This document shows, piece by piece, positions 19,193 to 28,147 of a stretch of 64,000 nt of DNA. The first letter of the stretch is position 1. Each line of letters starts with the position of its first letter. Below the pieces are notes generated by a model, which worked only from the letters and a program-made list of their open reading frames with translations, made no database searches and was not told the origin of the DNA. The DNA comes from Streptoalloteichus tenebrarius (lineage in GTDB: Bacteria; Actinomycetota; Actinomycetes; Mycobacteriales; Pseudonocardiaceae): NCBI RefSeq assembly GCF_024171885.1, contig NZ_JAMTCP010000016.1, positions 1 through 64,000 on the forward strand, given 5' to 3'. The translations under genes and the position numbers were made by a program.

Positions 19193-21874
19193 CTAACCCA
19201 CTCGTGGCGTGTTCCACCCCGTGACCTCCACGTGGGGCCGTGCGCCGCCGAGGTCGCCGGCCCGGTACTCGGCCCGCAACTCGGTCGACTCGCCCGGCCA
19301 GAGCGTGACGTAGTTGTCGCTCCACCGCACCGGCGTCACCTGGTCGCCGTCCGGCCCCCGGCGCAGGTTCGCCCGCAGGAAGAACGCGGCCGGCCCGCTC
19401 CCGGCCGGGTTGCGGATCGTCACGACGGTGCGCAGCGTCCCGTCGGGTCCTGGCTCGGTGCGCACACTGGTCGCGATCCTCGCCTCGGGCATGCTCTGGA
19501 GCCCCGTGTAGTCAGCGCCACTGGTGATCGGGGTGTGCCACCAGGTCGAGTTGGCGTAGTCCAGCTCGTCGACGCGGTCCGACAACCAGTAGACGTTCCG
19601 GTCCACCTGCCTGCCTTCGGAGTCGAGGAGGAGCAGCCGCAGCAGATGGGTTCCCTGGCTTCGGGGCACCGTGAGCGCGCGGAGGGCGGAACCACTGCCG
19701 ACGTCCCTCCCGCCGACCGTCTCGTCGGCCAGGACCGTGCCGTCCACGGAGAAGACGGTGGAGCGGACCGTGAGCCCGCGCGCGTCCTTCGGACCGGTGT
19801 TGACGATGACGGCCGAGCGGTCGTCGTAGGAGTACTGGACATGCAGGGGGCGCAGCGCGTTCTTCGCGCCGAAGTAGGAGCCCGCCGGTGCGAGGTTGTA
19901 GTCCCACAGATGCCAGTAGAGCGTCGGCCAGGCGTTGTTGAGCATCCAGTAGATGACTCCGGTGGCCGGCCGTGCCGGGTCGGAGAAGTCCCTCCCGAAC
20001 GCCTCCATCTGGGCCCGGTTGGCCTCGTAGTTCATCAACTGCGCCTTGCGGAGGAAGTCGTCCCGGTCACGCGGCGGCCCGTGGCGGAGGTTCATCGCCC
20101 TGGCGAACAACGTGAGCGTGCCGAAGACCTCCTTCTGCGCGAGGTGGTAGTGCCGCCGGTCCGGATGACGCCACAGGTCCTCGATCTCCGCCGGCGACAG
20201 ATAGCGGCGCAGTGAGTCCAGCTCGGGGATCGTCGGTCCCGGCCCGACCTCGGAGGCGAAGCCGAAAGCCCCGCCGAGGCGGTCGTTGTACCAGTAGTTC
20301 GGCGGCACCCACCAGTAGGGACCGTCCATCTTCATCCCGGACGTCCCCAGCTCCGGCGAGCTGAGCCGCTTGGCGGACGAGATGATCGGGGTCTGCCAGT
20401 CCACCGACCGGAACGCGTCGAGGTAGGCCCGTTCCACGGCGGCGGGCGGGGCCGCGTCGCTGCCGACGAGGAAGCCGATGACGCTCGGGTGGTCCCGCAA
20501 CCGGCGCGCCTCGGACCTGGCCGACGCGGCGGCGACGGCCAGGTCGGAGTCCGTCCAGGTGCCGTACTTCTCCCACTTGGTGCAGCACTCCCACCCGGGC
20601 AGCACCATGATGCCCATCCGGTCGGCGAGCTCCACCAGCTCGTGGTCCTCCTGCTTCCCCTCCAGGCGCAGGGTGTTCAGCCCGAGGTCTCGCACGTACC
20701 GGAGCTGGTCGGCCAGGCGTTGCGGTTGGGTGCGCAGGAACAGGTCCGAGGCCCACCCCGCGCCCCTGATCAGCAGCGGACGGCCGTTGATCTCGAACCG
20801 GCGGTCGCCCTGCGCGTTCAGCGGGGCCTTGACGTCCCGGATACCGAACGTGCTGCCCCGTTCGTCGGAGACGGCGCGGTCCACGCGGGCGGTGAGGTCG
20901 AGCCGGTAGAGGGGTTGGTCACCGAGCTGCGCCGGCCACCAGACCCGGGGATGGCGCAGGACGAGCTGGGGGTGGGCGTCGGGGGCGAAGGTGACCGTGC
21001 GGGTCTCGCGCGGCGGCAGCTCGACGGTCTGCCGCAGCCGGATCGACCCGACGCGACCGTCGATTTCCGTCCTGAGTGGCCGGTCGGTGTTGTTGCGCAC
21101 CTCGGCCCGCACCGTGAGGTCGGCGCGGTCAAGACCGGGCAGGGCCAGGGCGGTCGACACGCGACTGTCCACAAGGGACACCGGGCCGGTGGTGGCGAGC
21201 TGGACGTCCCGCCAGATCCCCGTGTTGTTGTCCGGAGGGGGCGGGCTCCAGTCGAGGAAGCTCACCAGGAGTTCCTTGTTGGGGTCGCCGGGGATCGCCT
21301 TGATGGCGAGGGCGTTGCGCCCCGACCGCAGGTGTTCGGTGATGTCCAGCTCCTGCGCGGGATAGGCGCCGGCGACCTGGTCACCGCCCGCGATCCTCGT
21401 GCCGTTGAGCCAGATCTCGCCCCGTGCGATCACGCCGCCGTTGAGGCGGAGGAAGGTGTGCCGCCCCGGCCGTGGCTGGGCGACGAACGTCCGCCGGTAC
21501 CACCAGGGAACCGTGAAGTCGGCGGGATTGACGGCGTCCCGCAGGTTGGTGGAGTAGTTGAGGTCCGGGTAGCGGCCGTTCTCGATCAACCCCGCCATCA
21601 CGGTCGACCGGGCGGAGACGCGGAGCCAGCCCCGGGCCGGGAAGCCCGGACGGGAGACGACCTCGCCCGGCGCGGTGTCCACGGCGGAGGACTGGAGCTG
21701 CCAGTTCGGGATCGTGCTGACCTCGCCGGGGCGGCTCGGGGCCGCGGCGTCGGGCGGGGCCGCGCCGGGCGACGCGGCGTCAGCGGCGTCAGCGGCGACG
21801 GCGGGGGCGCTGAGGGCCAGGACCAGGGCCAGACAGAGCAGCGGGACGAGTCGTGCGGATCGACGCGGGGCCAT
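19193..21874 (-). CDS. Secreted GH2 exo-beta-D-glucosaminidase-like enzyme
   Basis: 893 residues from ATG 21874 with GGAGG 5 nt upstream. A signal peptide (LVPLLCLALVLALSAPAVAA) is followed by a GH2 sugar-binding jelly roll, an immunoglobulin-like domain, the TIM barrel and C-terminal beta domains. In the barrel, FLVGSDAAPP and FASEVGPGP correspond to the acid/base and nucleophile loops. In the exo-glucosaminidase subfamily (CsxA of Amycolatopsis) the acid/base is Asp rather than the usual Glu, and an Asp is seen here. It probably releases glucosamine from chitosan oligomers outside the cell. The GH15 gene follows. Confidence 0.88.
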   Translation of the reverse strand: MAPRRSARLVPLLCLALVLALSAPAVAADAADAASPGAAPPDAAAPSRPGEVSTIPNWQLQSSAVDTAPGEVVSRPGFPARGWLRVSARSTVMAGLIENGRYPDLNYSTNLRDAVNPADFTVPWWYRRTFVAQPRPGRHTFLRLNGGVIARGEIWLNGTRIAGGDQVAGAYPAQELDITEHLRSGRNALAIKAIPGDPNKELLVSFLDWSPPPPDNNTGIWRDVQLATTGPVSLVDSRVSTALALPGLDRADLTVRAEVRNNTDRPLRTEIDGRVGSIRLRQTVELPPRETRTVTFAPDAHPQLVLRHPRVWWPAQLGDQPLYRLDLTARVDRAVSDERGSTFGIRDVKAPLNAQGDRRFEINGRPLLIRGAGWASDLFLRTQPQRLADQLRYVRDLGLNTLRLEGKQEDHELVELADRMGIMVLPGWECCTKWEKYGTWTDSDLAVAAASARSEARRLRDHPSVIGFLVGSDAAPPAAVERAYLDAFRSVDWQTPIISSAKRLSSPELGTSGMKMDGPYWWVPPNYWYNDRLGGAFGFASEVGPGPTIPELDSLRRYLSPAEIEDLWRHPDRRHYHLAQKEVFGTLTLFARAMNLRHGPPRDRDDFLRKAQLMNYEANRAQMEAFGRDFSDPARPATGVIYWMLNNAWPTLYWHLWDYNLAPAGSYFGAKNALRPLHVQYSYDDRSAVIVNTGPKDARGLTVRSTVFSVDGTVLADETVGGRDVGSGSALRALTVPRSQGTHLLRLLLLDSEGRQVDRNVYWLSDRVDELDYANSTWWHTPITSGADYTGLQSMPEARIATSVRTEPGPDGTLRTVVTIRNPAGSGPAAFFLRANLRRGPDGDQVTPVRWSDNYVTLWPGESTELRAEYRAGDLGGARPHVEVTGWNTPRVG

Positions 21875-21962
21875 CGCACCTCCTCGGGGCGCTTCGGCAG
21901 GAACCCTTCCAAAGTGGCTGGTTCACCGCAATGCTCCCTCAGTGGTAACCCGTCAACCTCTC

Positions 21963-21974
21963 TAGGCTGGGGCC
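21963..21974 (+). promoter_or_regulatory. Leaderless promoter -10 of the SCP2-like gene
   Basis: TAGGCT at 21963-21968 is 6 nt before GTG 21975. The same ~90-bp gap serves the divergent GH2 gene. Confidence 0.6.
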
Positions 21975-22349
21975 GTGCCCCGACGGACCGTCGATCCCCA
22001 CGAACTCCGCGCCGCCGTGCACCGCGTCTCGCCCTGGCTCGACGGCGCCGAGGAGGAGCCGCCCCGCACCGACCTGGCCACTGCGGTCCGCCTCAGCCTG
22101 CGCACCCTGGAACACGTCGCGCCCGGTCGCAGCGTCGAGGTCCGGGTCCCCCCGTTCGCCGTCGTCCAGTGCGTCGAGGGACCGAGGCACACCCGGGGCA
22201 CGCCCCCCAACGTGGTCCAGACCGACCCCCGCACCTGGCTCGAACTCGCCACCGGCCGCCTCGCGTGGGCCGACGCGCTCGCGGACGGCCGGGTCGACGC
22301 CTCGGGCAGCCGCGCCGACCTCACCGCCTGGCTTCCCCTCGTCCGCTGA
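21975..22349 (+). CDS. Sterol-carrier-family (SCP2-like) small protein
   Basis: 124 residues from a leaderless GTG. The sequence (RVPPFAVVQCVEG, HTRGTPPNVVQTDPRTWLELATGRLAW) matches the actinobacterial sterol carrier family protein that in mycobacteria lies just before purF (Rv0807 position). Here two further genes separate it from purF. It is a single SCP2-like alpha/beta domain; ligand unknown. A 7-bp hairpin (22358-22364 with 22370-22376) follows the stop. Confidence 0.8.
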   Translation: MPRRTVDPHELRAAVHRVSPWLDGAEEEPPRTDLATAVRLSLRTLEHVAPGRSVEVRVPPFAVVQCVEGPRHTRGTPPNVVQTDPRTWLELATGRLAWADALADGRVDASGSRADLTAWLPLVR

Positions 22350-22572
22350 CACCGGCGGTGTCCGTCATCCGGACACGCATTCGCCTCGCCATTCGCGATA
22401 TGCGCATTCGCCCGTCGGCCGCGCCATGGCGGACAGATCACTCTTCGCCTCCGATTGGCACACCTGGGGCAGGTCCGAACGTGTGGTGTTTCCCGACCAG
22501 CTCACCCATTCTCGGTGCGGAGTTCACATCGCGCGCGGCACTATGTGTCTCCGTCTAACCGAGGAGGGGGAT

Positions 22573-23310
22573 GTGCGAACGGTGTTGGGCGTACAACGGT
22601 GGCTCAGTGCGTTCGACGAGCAGAGCCGGATGTTTCGGGACGCTGTGCGGGAGGCCGACGCGGACGCGCCGGTGCCGTCCTGCCCACCCTGGACCTTCGG
22701 CCAGCTCACCATGCACGTCGGGCGATTCCTGCAAACCGTGGGTGTCCACCTTCGGAGCGGAAGTCAGGAGCCGATGAGACCCGAGCCGTTAGTGACGGTT
22801 CCCGACCCTCTCGGATTCCTCGACGAGCAGGTGACCGCACTGCGCGAGGTGCTCGCCGCGACCCCGGGCAACCGCCCCGTGTGGACCTTCTCGCCCGCGG
22901 CCCCCCGGTTGGCCTGGTTCTGGCACCGCCGCGTCGCCCACGAGATGGCACTGCGGCGGTGGGACGCGCAGAGCGCCTCCCGCGCCCAGGCCCCGTTCTC
23001 CCGGGAACTCGCCCTCGACGGCGTCGACGAGGCGCTGGGGACGCTGCTCGCGGCGAAACAGGACGTGGACAGCCCGCTCGCGGCGAGCGGCACCGCCCTG
23101 GTGACGTGCGACGACGGCGACGAGTCGTGGCGGGTCAGGTTCGTGCCCGGCGAGGTCCCCGAGGTGCGACAGGTCAAACCGGGCGCCACCGTGACGACGG
23201 ACGCCCGCGTGAGTGGCCGCGCCTCCTCTCTCTACCTGGCCCTGACCGGCAGGTGCCCGCTGAATGGCGAGGGCGACCCGGCGGTGCTCGCCGCGCTCCG
23301 ACTCCGTTGA
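22573..23310 (+). CDS. Maleylpyruvate isomerase-fold (MDMPI/DinB-like) protein
   Basis: 245 residues from GTG 22573, with GAGGAG at 22561-22566. The N-terminal half is a DinB/MDMPI-like helical bundle (CPPWTFGQLTMHVGRFLQ and HRRVAHEMALRRWDAQ with likely metal-binding His residues). The C-terminal half is the MDMPI C-terminal SCP2-like domain. Members are called maleylpyruvate isomerase N-terminal domain proteins and may be mycothiol-dependent. No substrate can be assigned. The neighbouring SCP2-like gene shares the C-terminal fold. Confidence 0.82.
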   Translation: MRTVLGVQRWLSAFDEQSRMFRDAVREADADAPVPSCPPWTFGQLTMHVGRFLQTVGVHLRSGSQEPMRPEPLVTVPDPLGFLDEQVTALREVLAATPGNRPVWTFSPAAPRLAWFWHRRVAHEMALRRWDAQSASRAQAPFSRELALDGVDEALGTLLAAKQDVDSPLAASGTALVTCDDGDESWRVRFVPGEVPEVRQVKPGATVTTDARVSGRASSLYLALTGRCPLNGEGDPAVLAALRLR

Positions 23311-23498
23311 GCGGGTGCGGGCGGTAGTCCTCTTCTCACGCCCTCGCGGGAGTGTCTCCACGATTGACTGAGTTCCGGCAATTGCAGCCGAGAGTGCGAA
23401 AACCGGCCGAGGTCCGGCTCGTCCGCGTGGCCCGAATGCCCCCCGCGCACCCACCGGTCGCGACGGCGCGGCAGGGTTTGACAGGTTTCCGCCACCAG

Positions 23499-23507
23499 TT
23501 ATCCACA
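23499..23507 (+). promoter_or_regulatory. DnaA-box-like site TTATCCACA upstream of the AbiEi-like gene
   Basis: Exact TTATCCACA about 70 bp before ATG 23579, followed by a CTCCACAG half-match at about 23521. The 268-bp gap 23311-23578 shows no other feature. Confidence 0.4.
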
Positions 23508-23578
23508 GTCACCCGAATTCCTCCACAGGCTGGAGGTGAGGGGTTGGCGCGGAACGCTCCCGACGGCATCGTCGAGAC

Positions 23579-24478
23579 ATGCTCGAGATACCGGGAGCGA
23601 GACATGGAGCGTGTACACGAGAACAAGCGGTGGCAGCTCTCGGCGAACGAGGCCTGCGGACCGCGCTGCGGGTCGGCCGACTCCGCGAGCTGTGGACGGG
23701 GGTCCTCATTCCGCCCGACCGGGTGCTCGACCCGCTCACCCGGGCCTCCGCCGCCCTCTGGTTCGCCGGCGAGGGCGCCGTGTTGTCCGGACCCACCGCC
23801 GCCCTCGCCCACGGCTGCACGGCGGCGGAGGGACAGCGCATCCACGTGACCGTGCCCTACACCCGCTACCCACGCCGCCGGCCGGGGCTGTGCCTACGGC
23901 AGGGGCCGATCTGCGAGGAGGACGTGGTCGAGCTGGCCGGCCTCCGGGTCTTCGCCCTCGACCAGGTGATCGCGGAACTGCTCCGCCGCGACGGCGACGC
24001 GACCGCCCTCGCCTGCCTCGACCAGGCGTTGGGCGCCCTGGCCTCGCCGTACCGGGAGCGGTTCCGCGCCACCGTCCGCGCCCGCCTGGCGCGGCGGACC
24101 GACCGGCGCGGAGTCGCGCGGGCGGAACTGCTGCTCGATCTCGGGACCGGACTGCCCGAGTCGCCGAGGGAGAGCGCCCTGTTGTTGACCGTCGTCGACG
24201 CGGGGTTTCCGGTGCCCGTACCCCAACACGAGGTGTTCGACCTGGACGGCAACGCCGGCTACCGCCCCGACTTCGCGTGGCCGGAGCTGCGGATCGCGCT
24301 GGAGTACGACGGGTACGCGGCGCACGAGGACCGCGCGGAGGCCGACGCGGCCAGGGACGCCTGGCTCGCCGGCCGGGGCTGGATGACCATCCGCGCCAGG
24401 GCGGAGGACCTCCGCGACCCACGACGCCTGCTCGACGAGATCGCCCGCGCCTTCCGCGCCCGAGGCGCGGCGGCCTGA
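23579..24478 (+). CDS. AbiEi-like antitoxin domain with VSR/DUF559-like C-terminus
   Basis: 299 residues from ATG 23579 with no obvious ribosome site. Residues ~12-60 (CTREQAVAALGERGLRTAL) form the winged-helix segment seen in AbiEi-type antitoxins and viral-defence regulators. Residues ~220-285 (YRPDFAWPELRIALEYDGY ... RGWMTIRARAEDL) match the DUF559/VSR-like nuclease fold, with an Asp and a Glu in PD-(D/E)xK order. This two-domain type is common in actinobacteria as a solitary gene. No AbiEii toxin gene is adjacent, so a toxin-antitoxin role is not supported here. Confidence 0.75.
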   Translation: MLEIPGARHGACTREQAVAALGERGLRTALRVGRLRELWTGVLIPPDRVLDPLTRASAALWFAGEGAVLSGPTAALAHGCTAAEGQRIHVTVPYTRYPRRRPGLCLRQGPICEEDVVELAGLRVFALDQVIAELLRRDGDATALACLDQALGALASPYRERFRATVRARLARRTDRRGVARAELLLDLGTGLPESPRESALLLTVVDAGFPVPVPQHEVFDLDGNAGYRPDFAWPELRIALEYDGYAAHEDRAEADAARDAWLAGRGWMTIRARAEDLRDPRRLLDEIARAFRARGAAA

Positions 24479-24513
24479 CCGACACCACGACCTGACGACA
24501 GGAGGAGACCACC

Positions 24514-24618
24514 ATGCGCCACACCGCCCTCGTTCCCACGGCGAGCCCCCTCGGGGAGCAACGCCGCCCAGGCTCGGCCCGACCACCGCCCCACGGATCT
24601 GGCCGCCGTCCTCGATGA
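24514..24618 (+). CDS. Possible 34-residue peptide
   Basis: ATG 24514 is preceded by AGGAGGAG at good spacing, unusual for a random site. The peptide starts MRHTALVPTASPLG, is rich in Arg and Pro and resembles nothing I know. It follows the AbiEi-like gene by 35 bp and could be its partner, or a decayed gene whose start region survived. Confidence 0.25.
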   Translation: MRHTALVPTASPLGEQRRPGSARPPPHGSGRRPR

Positions 24619-24865
24619 CGCGCCGCGACTCCCGGTACCCGGGACATCGGGAGCCGCCCTGTGTCAGCACGGCCGTCGCCGCGCGTCCTCCGCTCGGTGC
24701 GACCGGCGCCAGCGGCCACCACATCCGCTAGCTGCGCCGAGACACCGGCCGGGCGACACCGCCCGTACGTCAACCGACGGCGCATCCCACCAACCAATCG
24801 GGGCAACCACGCCACACGGACGGGGTATGGGGACAACACGCAACCGGGGATAGGGGAGGGAGGGG

Positions 24866-24905
24866 AGGGGGGTGGGGGGAGGGGCCCTCCCCCCACCCCC
24901 CTTTT
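24866..24905 (+). terminator. Perfect G/C-tract palindrome with T-run
   Basis: Perfect inverted repeat centred on 24884: six G, T, six G, A, three G, mirrored as C-tracts, then TTTT. It is preceded by more G-tracts from 24846. It could act as a terminator ahead of purF and could form a G-quadruplex on the plus strand. Confidence 0.5.
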
Positions 24906-25096
24906 GGGTGGGCGTGGCGGGGGAAAGGCGTGGTGGCGCGCAAGCGTTTGCGGTGGTGGTGGAAATGCGGCCGAACGGGTGCGTCCGAGTTTCGTAACGG
25001 TGTGATGGGACCGGTGCCACCCCCGGGGAGGGCGGGGTGTGAACCCGTTCGACTTACACTTGGGTGCAGTCGGCTGCCGTCGCGAGGGAGTTTTCG

Positions 25097-26677
25097 GTGG
25101 TCACCGACCCTTCCACCCCGGAAACCGGACCCTTCTACCCCGCGGGACCCCTGACCGATCCAGAACCGCCCAACCTCGACCGGGACACCCCGCGCGAGGA
25201 GTGCGGGGTGTTCGGTGTGTGGGCTCCCGGCGAGGAGGTGGCGAAGCTCACCTTCTACGGTCTCTACGCGCTCCAGCACCGAGGGCAGGAGGCGGCCGGC
25301 ATCGCGGTCGCCGACGGCTCGCAGATCGTGGTGTTCAAGGAGCTCGGCCTGGTCAGCCAGGTCTTCGACGAACAGGTGCTGTCGTCCCTGCGTGGCCACG
25401 TCGCCGTCGGCCACAACCGGTACTCGACCACCGGCTCCACCACCTGGGAGAACGCCCAGCCGACCTTCCGCACCACCGCGGCGGGCAGCGGGCTGGCGCT
25501 CGGCCACAACGGCAACCTGGTGAACACCGCGGACCTGCTGACCAGGGCGCGCGAGCTGAACGCGTTGCCGGACGGCAACGGGGGCTCCGCGGCCAGCTCG
25601 GACTCGGACCTGGTGTGCGGGCTGCTCGCCGCCGGCGCGGCCGACACCGGCCTGGAGCAGGCGGCGATGGAGCTGCTGCCCACGCTGCGGGGCGCGTTCT
25701 CCCTCGTCTTCTGCGACGAGTCGACGCTGTACGCGGCGCGGGACCCGCAGGGCGTGCGCCCGCTGTGCCTCGGCCGGCTGGAGCGCGGCTGGGTCGTGGC
25801 GAGCGAGACCGCCGCGTTGGACATCGTGGGCGCGAGCTTCGTCCGCGAGGTCGAGCCGGGTGAGCTGATCGCCATCGACGAGGACGGGCTGCGGAGTTCG
25901 CGGTTCGCCACGCCCGAGCCCAAGGGCTGCGTCTTCGAGTACGTGTACCTGGCCCGCCCCGACACCACGATCTCCGGCCGCTCGGTCCACGCGGCGCGTG
26001 TGGAGATCGGCCGGCGGCTGGCGGCGGAGCACCCGGTCGAGGCCGACCTGGTGATCCCGGTGCCGGAGTCGGGCACGCCGGCCGCGATCGGCTACGCCCA
26101 GGCGTCCGGCATCCCCTACGGCCAGGGCCTGGTCAAGAACGCCTACGTGGGGCGCACGTTCATCCAGCCGAGCCAGACGATCCGCCAGCTCGGCATCCGG
26201 TTGAAGCTGAACCCGCTGCGGGACGTGATCCGCGGCAAGCGCCTGGTCGTCGTGGACGACTCGATCGTGCGCGGCAACACGCAGCGCGCGCTCGTGCGGA
26301 TGCTGCGCGAGGCGGGGGCGCTGGAGGTGCACGTGCGGATCGCGTCGCCGCCGGTGCGCTGGCCGTGCTTCTACGGCATCGACTTCGCCTCCCGGGCCGA
26401 GCTCGTGGCGAACGGGCTGGACGTGGACGGCATCCGCCGCTCGATTGGCGCGGACTCCCTCGGCTACGTCTCGCTGGAGGGTCTGGTCGCCGCCACCGAG
26501 CAGCCGCGCAGCCGCCTGTGCGCGGCCTGCTTCGACGGGGACTATCCGATTCCGTTGCCGGACGAGGCCAGGATCGGCAAGTTCCTCCTGGAGGGCATCG
26601 AGCGGGGCGTGTCAGGGCAGGCCGAGCCCGTCCTGCCCTCCGCCTACGGCGCCGAGGACGCCGTGCGCCGCCCCTGA
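25097..26677 (+). CDS. purF: Amidophosphoribosyltransferase (PurF)
   Basis: 526 residues from GTG 25097, with GAGGGAG 6 nt before; an upstream GTG at 25064 is less likely. It makes phosphoribosylamine from PRPP and glutamine. Cys36 in REECGVFGVW is the Ntn nucleophile after removal of a propeptide. GHNRYSTTG and the PRPP loop VVVDDSIVRGNT are present. Four Cys residues (KGCVFEY, WPCFYG, CAAC) match the [4Fe-4S] set of the Bacillus-type enzyme. purM follows 70 bp downstream. Confidence 0.97.
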   Translation: MVTDPSTPETGPFYPAGPLTDPEPPNLDRDTPREECGVFGVWAPGEEVAKLTFYGLYALQHRGQEAAGIAVADGSQIVVFKELGLVSQVFDEQVLSSLRGHVAVGHNRYSTTGSTTWENAQPTFRTTAAGSGLALGHNGNLVNTADLLTRARELNALPDGNGGSAASSDSDLVCGLLAAGAADTGLEQAAMELLPTLRGAFSLVFCDESTLYAARDPQGVRPLCLGRLERGWVVASETAALDIVGASFVREVEPGELIAIDEDGLRSSRFATPEPKGCVFEYVYLARPDTTISGRSVHAARVEIGRRLAAEHPVEADLVIPVPESGTPAAIGYAQASGIPYGQGLVKNAYVGRTFIQPSQTIRQLGIRLKLNPLRDVIRGKRLVVVDDSIVRGNTQRALVRMLREAGALEVHVRIASPPVRWPCFYGIDFASRAELVANGLDVDGIRRSIGADSLGYVSLEGLVAATEQPRSRLCAACFDGDYPIPLPDEARIGKFLLEGIERGVSGQAEPVLPSAYGAEDAVRRP

Positions 26678-26747
26678 GGCGCCCCGGCGGCGCCGGGCGT
26701 CGTCCCCCCACCGCAGACCTCGACCGCACGCAGATGGAGCACCAGTC

Positions 26748-27854
26748 GTGACCACCCAGATCGAGAGCCCGAAGGCCACCTACGCGGCGGCCGGCGTCGA
26801 CATCGCCGCCGGCGACGAGGCGGTGGAGCGGCTCCGCCCGTGGGCGGAGAAGGCGACCCGGCCGGAGGTCATGGGCGGGATCGGCGGGTTCGCCGGCCTG
26901 TTCCGGCTCCGGCTGGACCGGTGGAAGGAGCCCGTGCTGGCCTCGTCCACCGACGGCGTCGGCACCAAGATCGCCGTCGCCCAGGCGTTGGACAAGCACG
27001 ACACCGTCGGCATCGACCTGGTCGCCATGGTGGTGGACGACCTGGTGGTGTGCGGGGCCGAGCCGCTGTTCCTCCAGGACTACATCGCGGTCGGCAAGGT
27101 GGTGCCGGAGCGCATCGCTGACCTGGTGAAGGGTGTGGCGGCCGGCTGCCAGCAGGCGGGTTGCGCCCTGCTCGGGGGCGAGACCGCCGAGCACCCGGGC
27201 CTGATGTCGCAGGGCGAGTACGACCTGTCGGCCACCGGCGTCGGCGTGGTCGAGGCCGCCGAGGTGCTGGGCCCGGAGCGGGTGCGGCCGGGTGACGTGG
27301 TGATCGCGATGGCCTCCTCGGGCCTGCACTCCAACGGCTACTCGCTGGCCAGGCACGTGCTGCTGGACATCGCGCGCATGCCCCTGTCGGGTCAGGTCGA
27401 GGAGTTCGGCCGCACCCTCGGCGAGGAGCTGCTGGAGCCGACCCGGATCTACGCCAAGGACTGCCTGGCGCTGGCGGCCGAGACCGAGGTGCGGACGTTC
27501 GCCCACGTCACCGGCGGCGGTCTCGCCGGGAACCTGGGGCGGGTGATCCCGAGGGGTCTGACCGCGGTGCTGGACCGGGGCACGTGGACGCCGGCGCCGG
27601 TGTTCGCGTTGATCGCGCAGCGCGGCCGGGTCGAGCGGGACGAGATGGAGCGCACGTTCAACATGGGCGTGGGCATGGTGGCGGTCGTCGCGGCCGAGGA
27701 CGTGGACCGCGCGCTGGCCGTGCTCACCGCCCGGCACGTGCCGGCGTGGGTGGTCGGCGAGGTGTGCAAGAGCAGCACGTTGGAGGGCACGGACGCCGAG
27801 GTCGACGGTGAGGTGCCCCGGGCGTTGCTGCGGGGGGACCACCCTCGGTTCTGA
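26748..27854 (+). CDS. purM: AIR synthetase (PurM)
   Basis: 368 residues from GTG 26748 with GGAG upstream. It closes the imidazole ring, turning FGAM into AIR. Motifs: TYAAAGVDIAAGDEAVERL, STDGVGTKIAVAQ, DLVAMVVDDLVVCGAEPLFLQDY, LLGGETAEHPG and the C-terminal FNMGVGMV. It is in an operon with purF. A terminator follows. Confidence 0.97.
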   Translation: MTTQIESPKATYAAAGVDIAAGDEAVERLRPWAEKATRPEVMGGIGGFAGLFRLRLDRWKEPVLASSTDGVGTKIAVAQALDKHDTVGIDLVAMVVDDLVVCGAEPLFLQDYIAVGKVVPERIADLVKGVAAGCQQAGCALLGGETAEHPGLMSQGEYDLSATGVGVVEAAEVLGPERVRPGDVVIAMASSGLHSNGYSLARHVLLDIARMPLSGQVEEFGRTLGEELLEPTRIYAKDCLALAAETEVRTFAHVTGGGLAGNLGRVIPRGLTAVLDRGTWTPAPVFALIAQRGRVERDEMERTFNMGVGMVAVVAAEDVDRALAVLTARHVPAWVVGEVCKSSTLEGTDAEVDGEVPRALLRGDHPRF

Positions 27855-27864
27855 TCTGTTGTCG

Positions 27865-27904
27865 CGAGGCGGCCGCGCCCACCAGGGGCGGCCGCCTCGT
27901 CGTT
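27865..27904 (+). terminator. Terminator of purF-purM
   Basis: CGAGGCGGCCGC (27865-27876) pairs perfectly with 27888-27899, followed by CGTTTT. Confidence 0.85.
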
Positions 27905-28055
27905 TTCGGGGCCGGGTGCGCCGGCCGCGCGTCGTGGCCGAACCGGTGCGATCTGACCGGGTGTGGCCATCTGGCGGTGAGGTGAGCGGCGAGAGCCTCG
28001 GGGCGAGTCCGGACCGGTTCGTCAGGGAATCCAACCGCACCAAGGATCGGCGCAA

Positions 28056-28070
28056 TGTCCAAAGTGGACA
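28056..28070. repeat. TGTCC-N5-GGACA palindrome
   Basis: Perfect palindrome TGTCCAAAGTGGACA in the gap between convergent purM and mmsA. The same frame of bases recurs perfectly at 21167-21181, 30344-30358 and 37941-37955, all inside genes. Confidence 0.4.
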
Positions 28071-28112
28071 TGGGGTAGGCCCGCGCCGCAGTGCCGGCCA
28101 GGCTGGGAGACA

Positions 28113-28147
28113 CGGCGGAGCCGACCACGAGCGGGTCGGCTCCGCCG
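28113..28147 (-). terminator. Terminator of the lacI-mmsA transcript
   Basis: 14-bp perfect stem, 28113-28126 with 28134-28147 (arm CGGCGGAGCCGACC), 7-nt loop, about 90 bp beyond the mmsA stop. Confidence 0.75.

Larger units (their letters stand above)
24479..25096. other. 618-bp interval before purF
   Basis: Contains a 34-codon open frame with a strong ribosome site (24514-24618) and a purine-rich stretch leading into a perfect G/C-tract palindrome (24866-24902) followed by TTTT. No recognisable gene lies between 24620 and 25096. Confidence 0.5.

Noticed and set aside
22378-22411. Three CATTCGC words between the SCP2-like and MDMPI genes
   Set aside because: Spacing of 12 and 15 bp is irregular and the word is short; it could be chance.
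20489-22558. 689-codon rightward frame opposite the GH2 gene
   Set aside because: Antisense shadow; the GH2 frame on the other strand has all catalytic motifs and a signal peptide.
24664-26332. Long leftward frames before and across purF
   Set aside because: Antisense to purF or spanning the G-tract palindrome; no motifs or ribosome sites.
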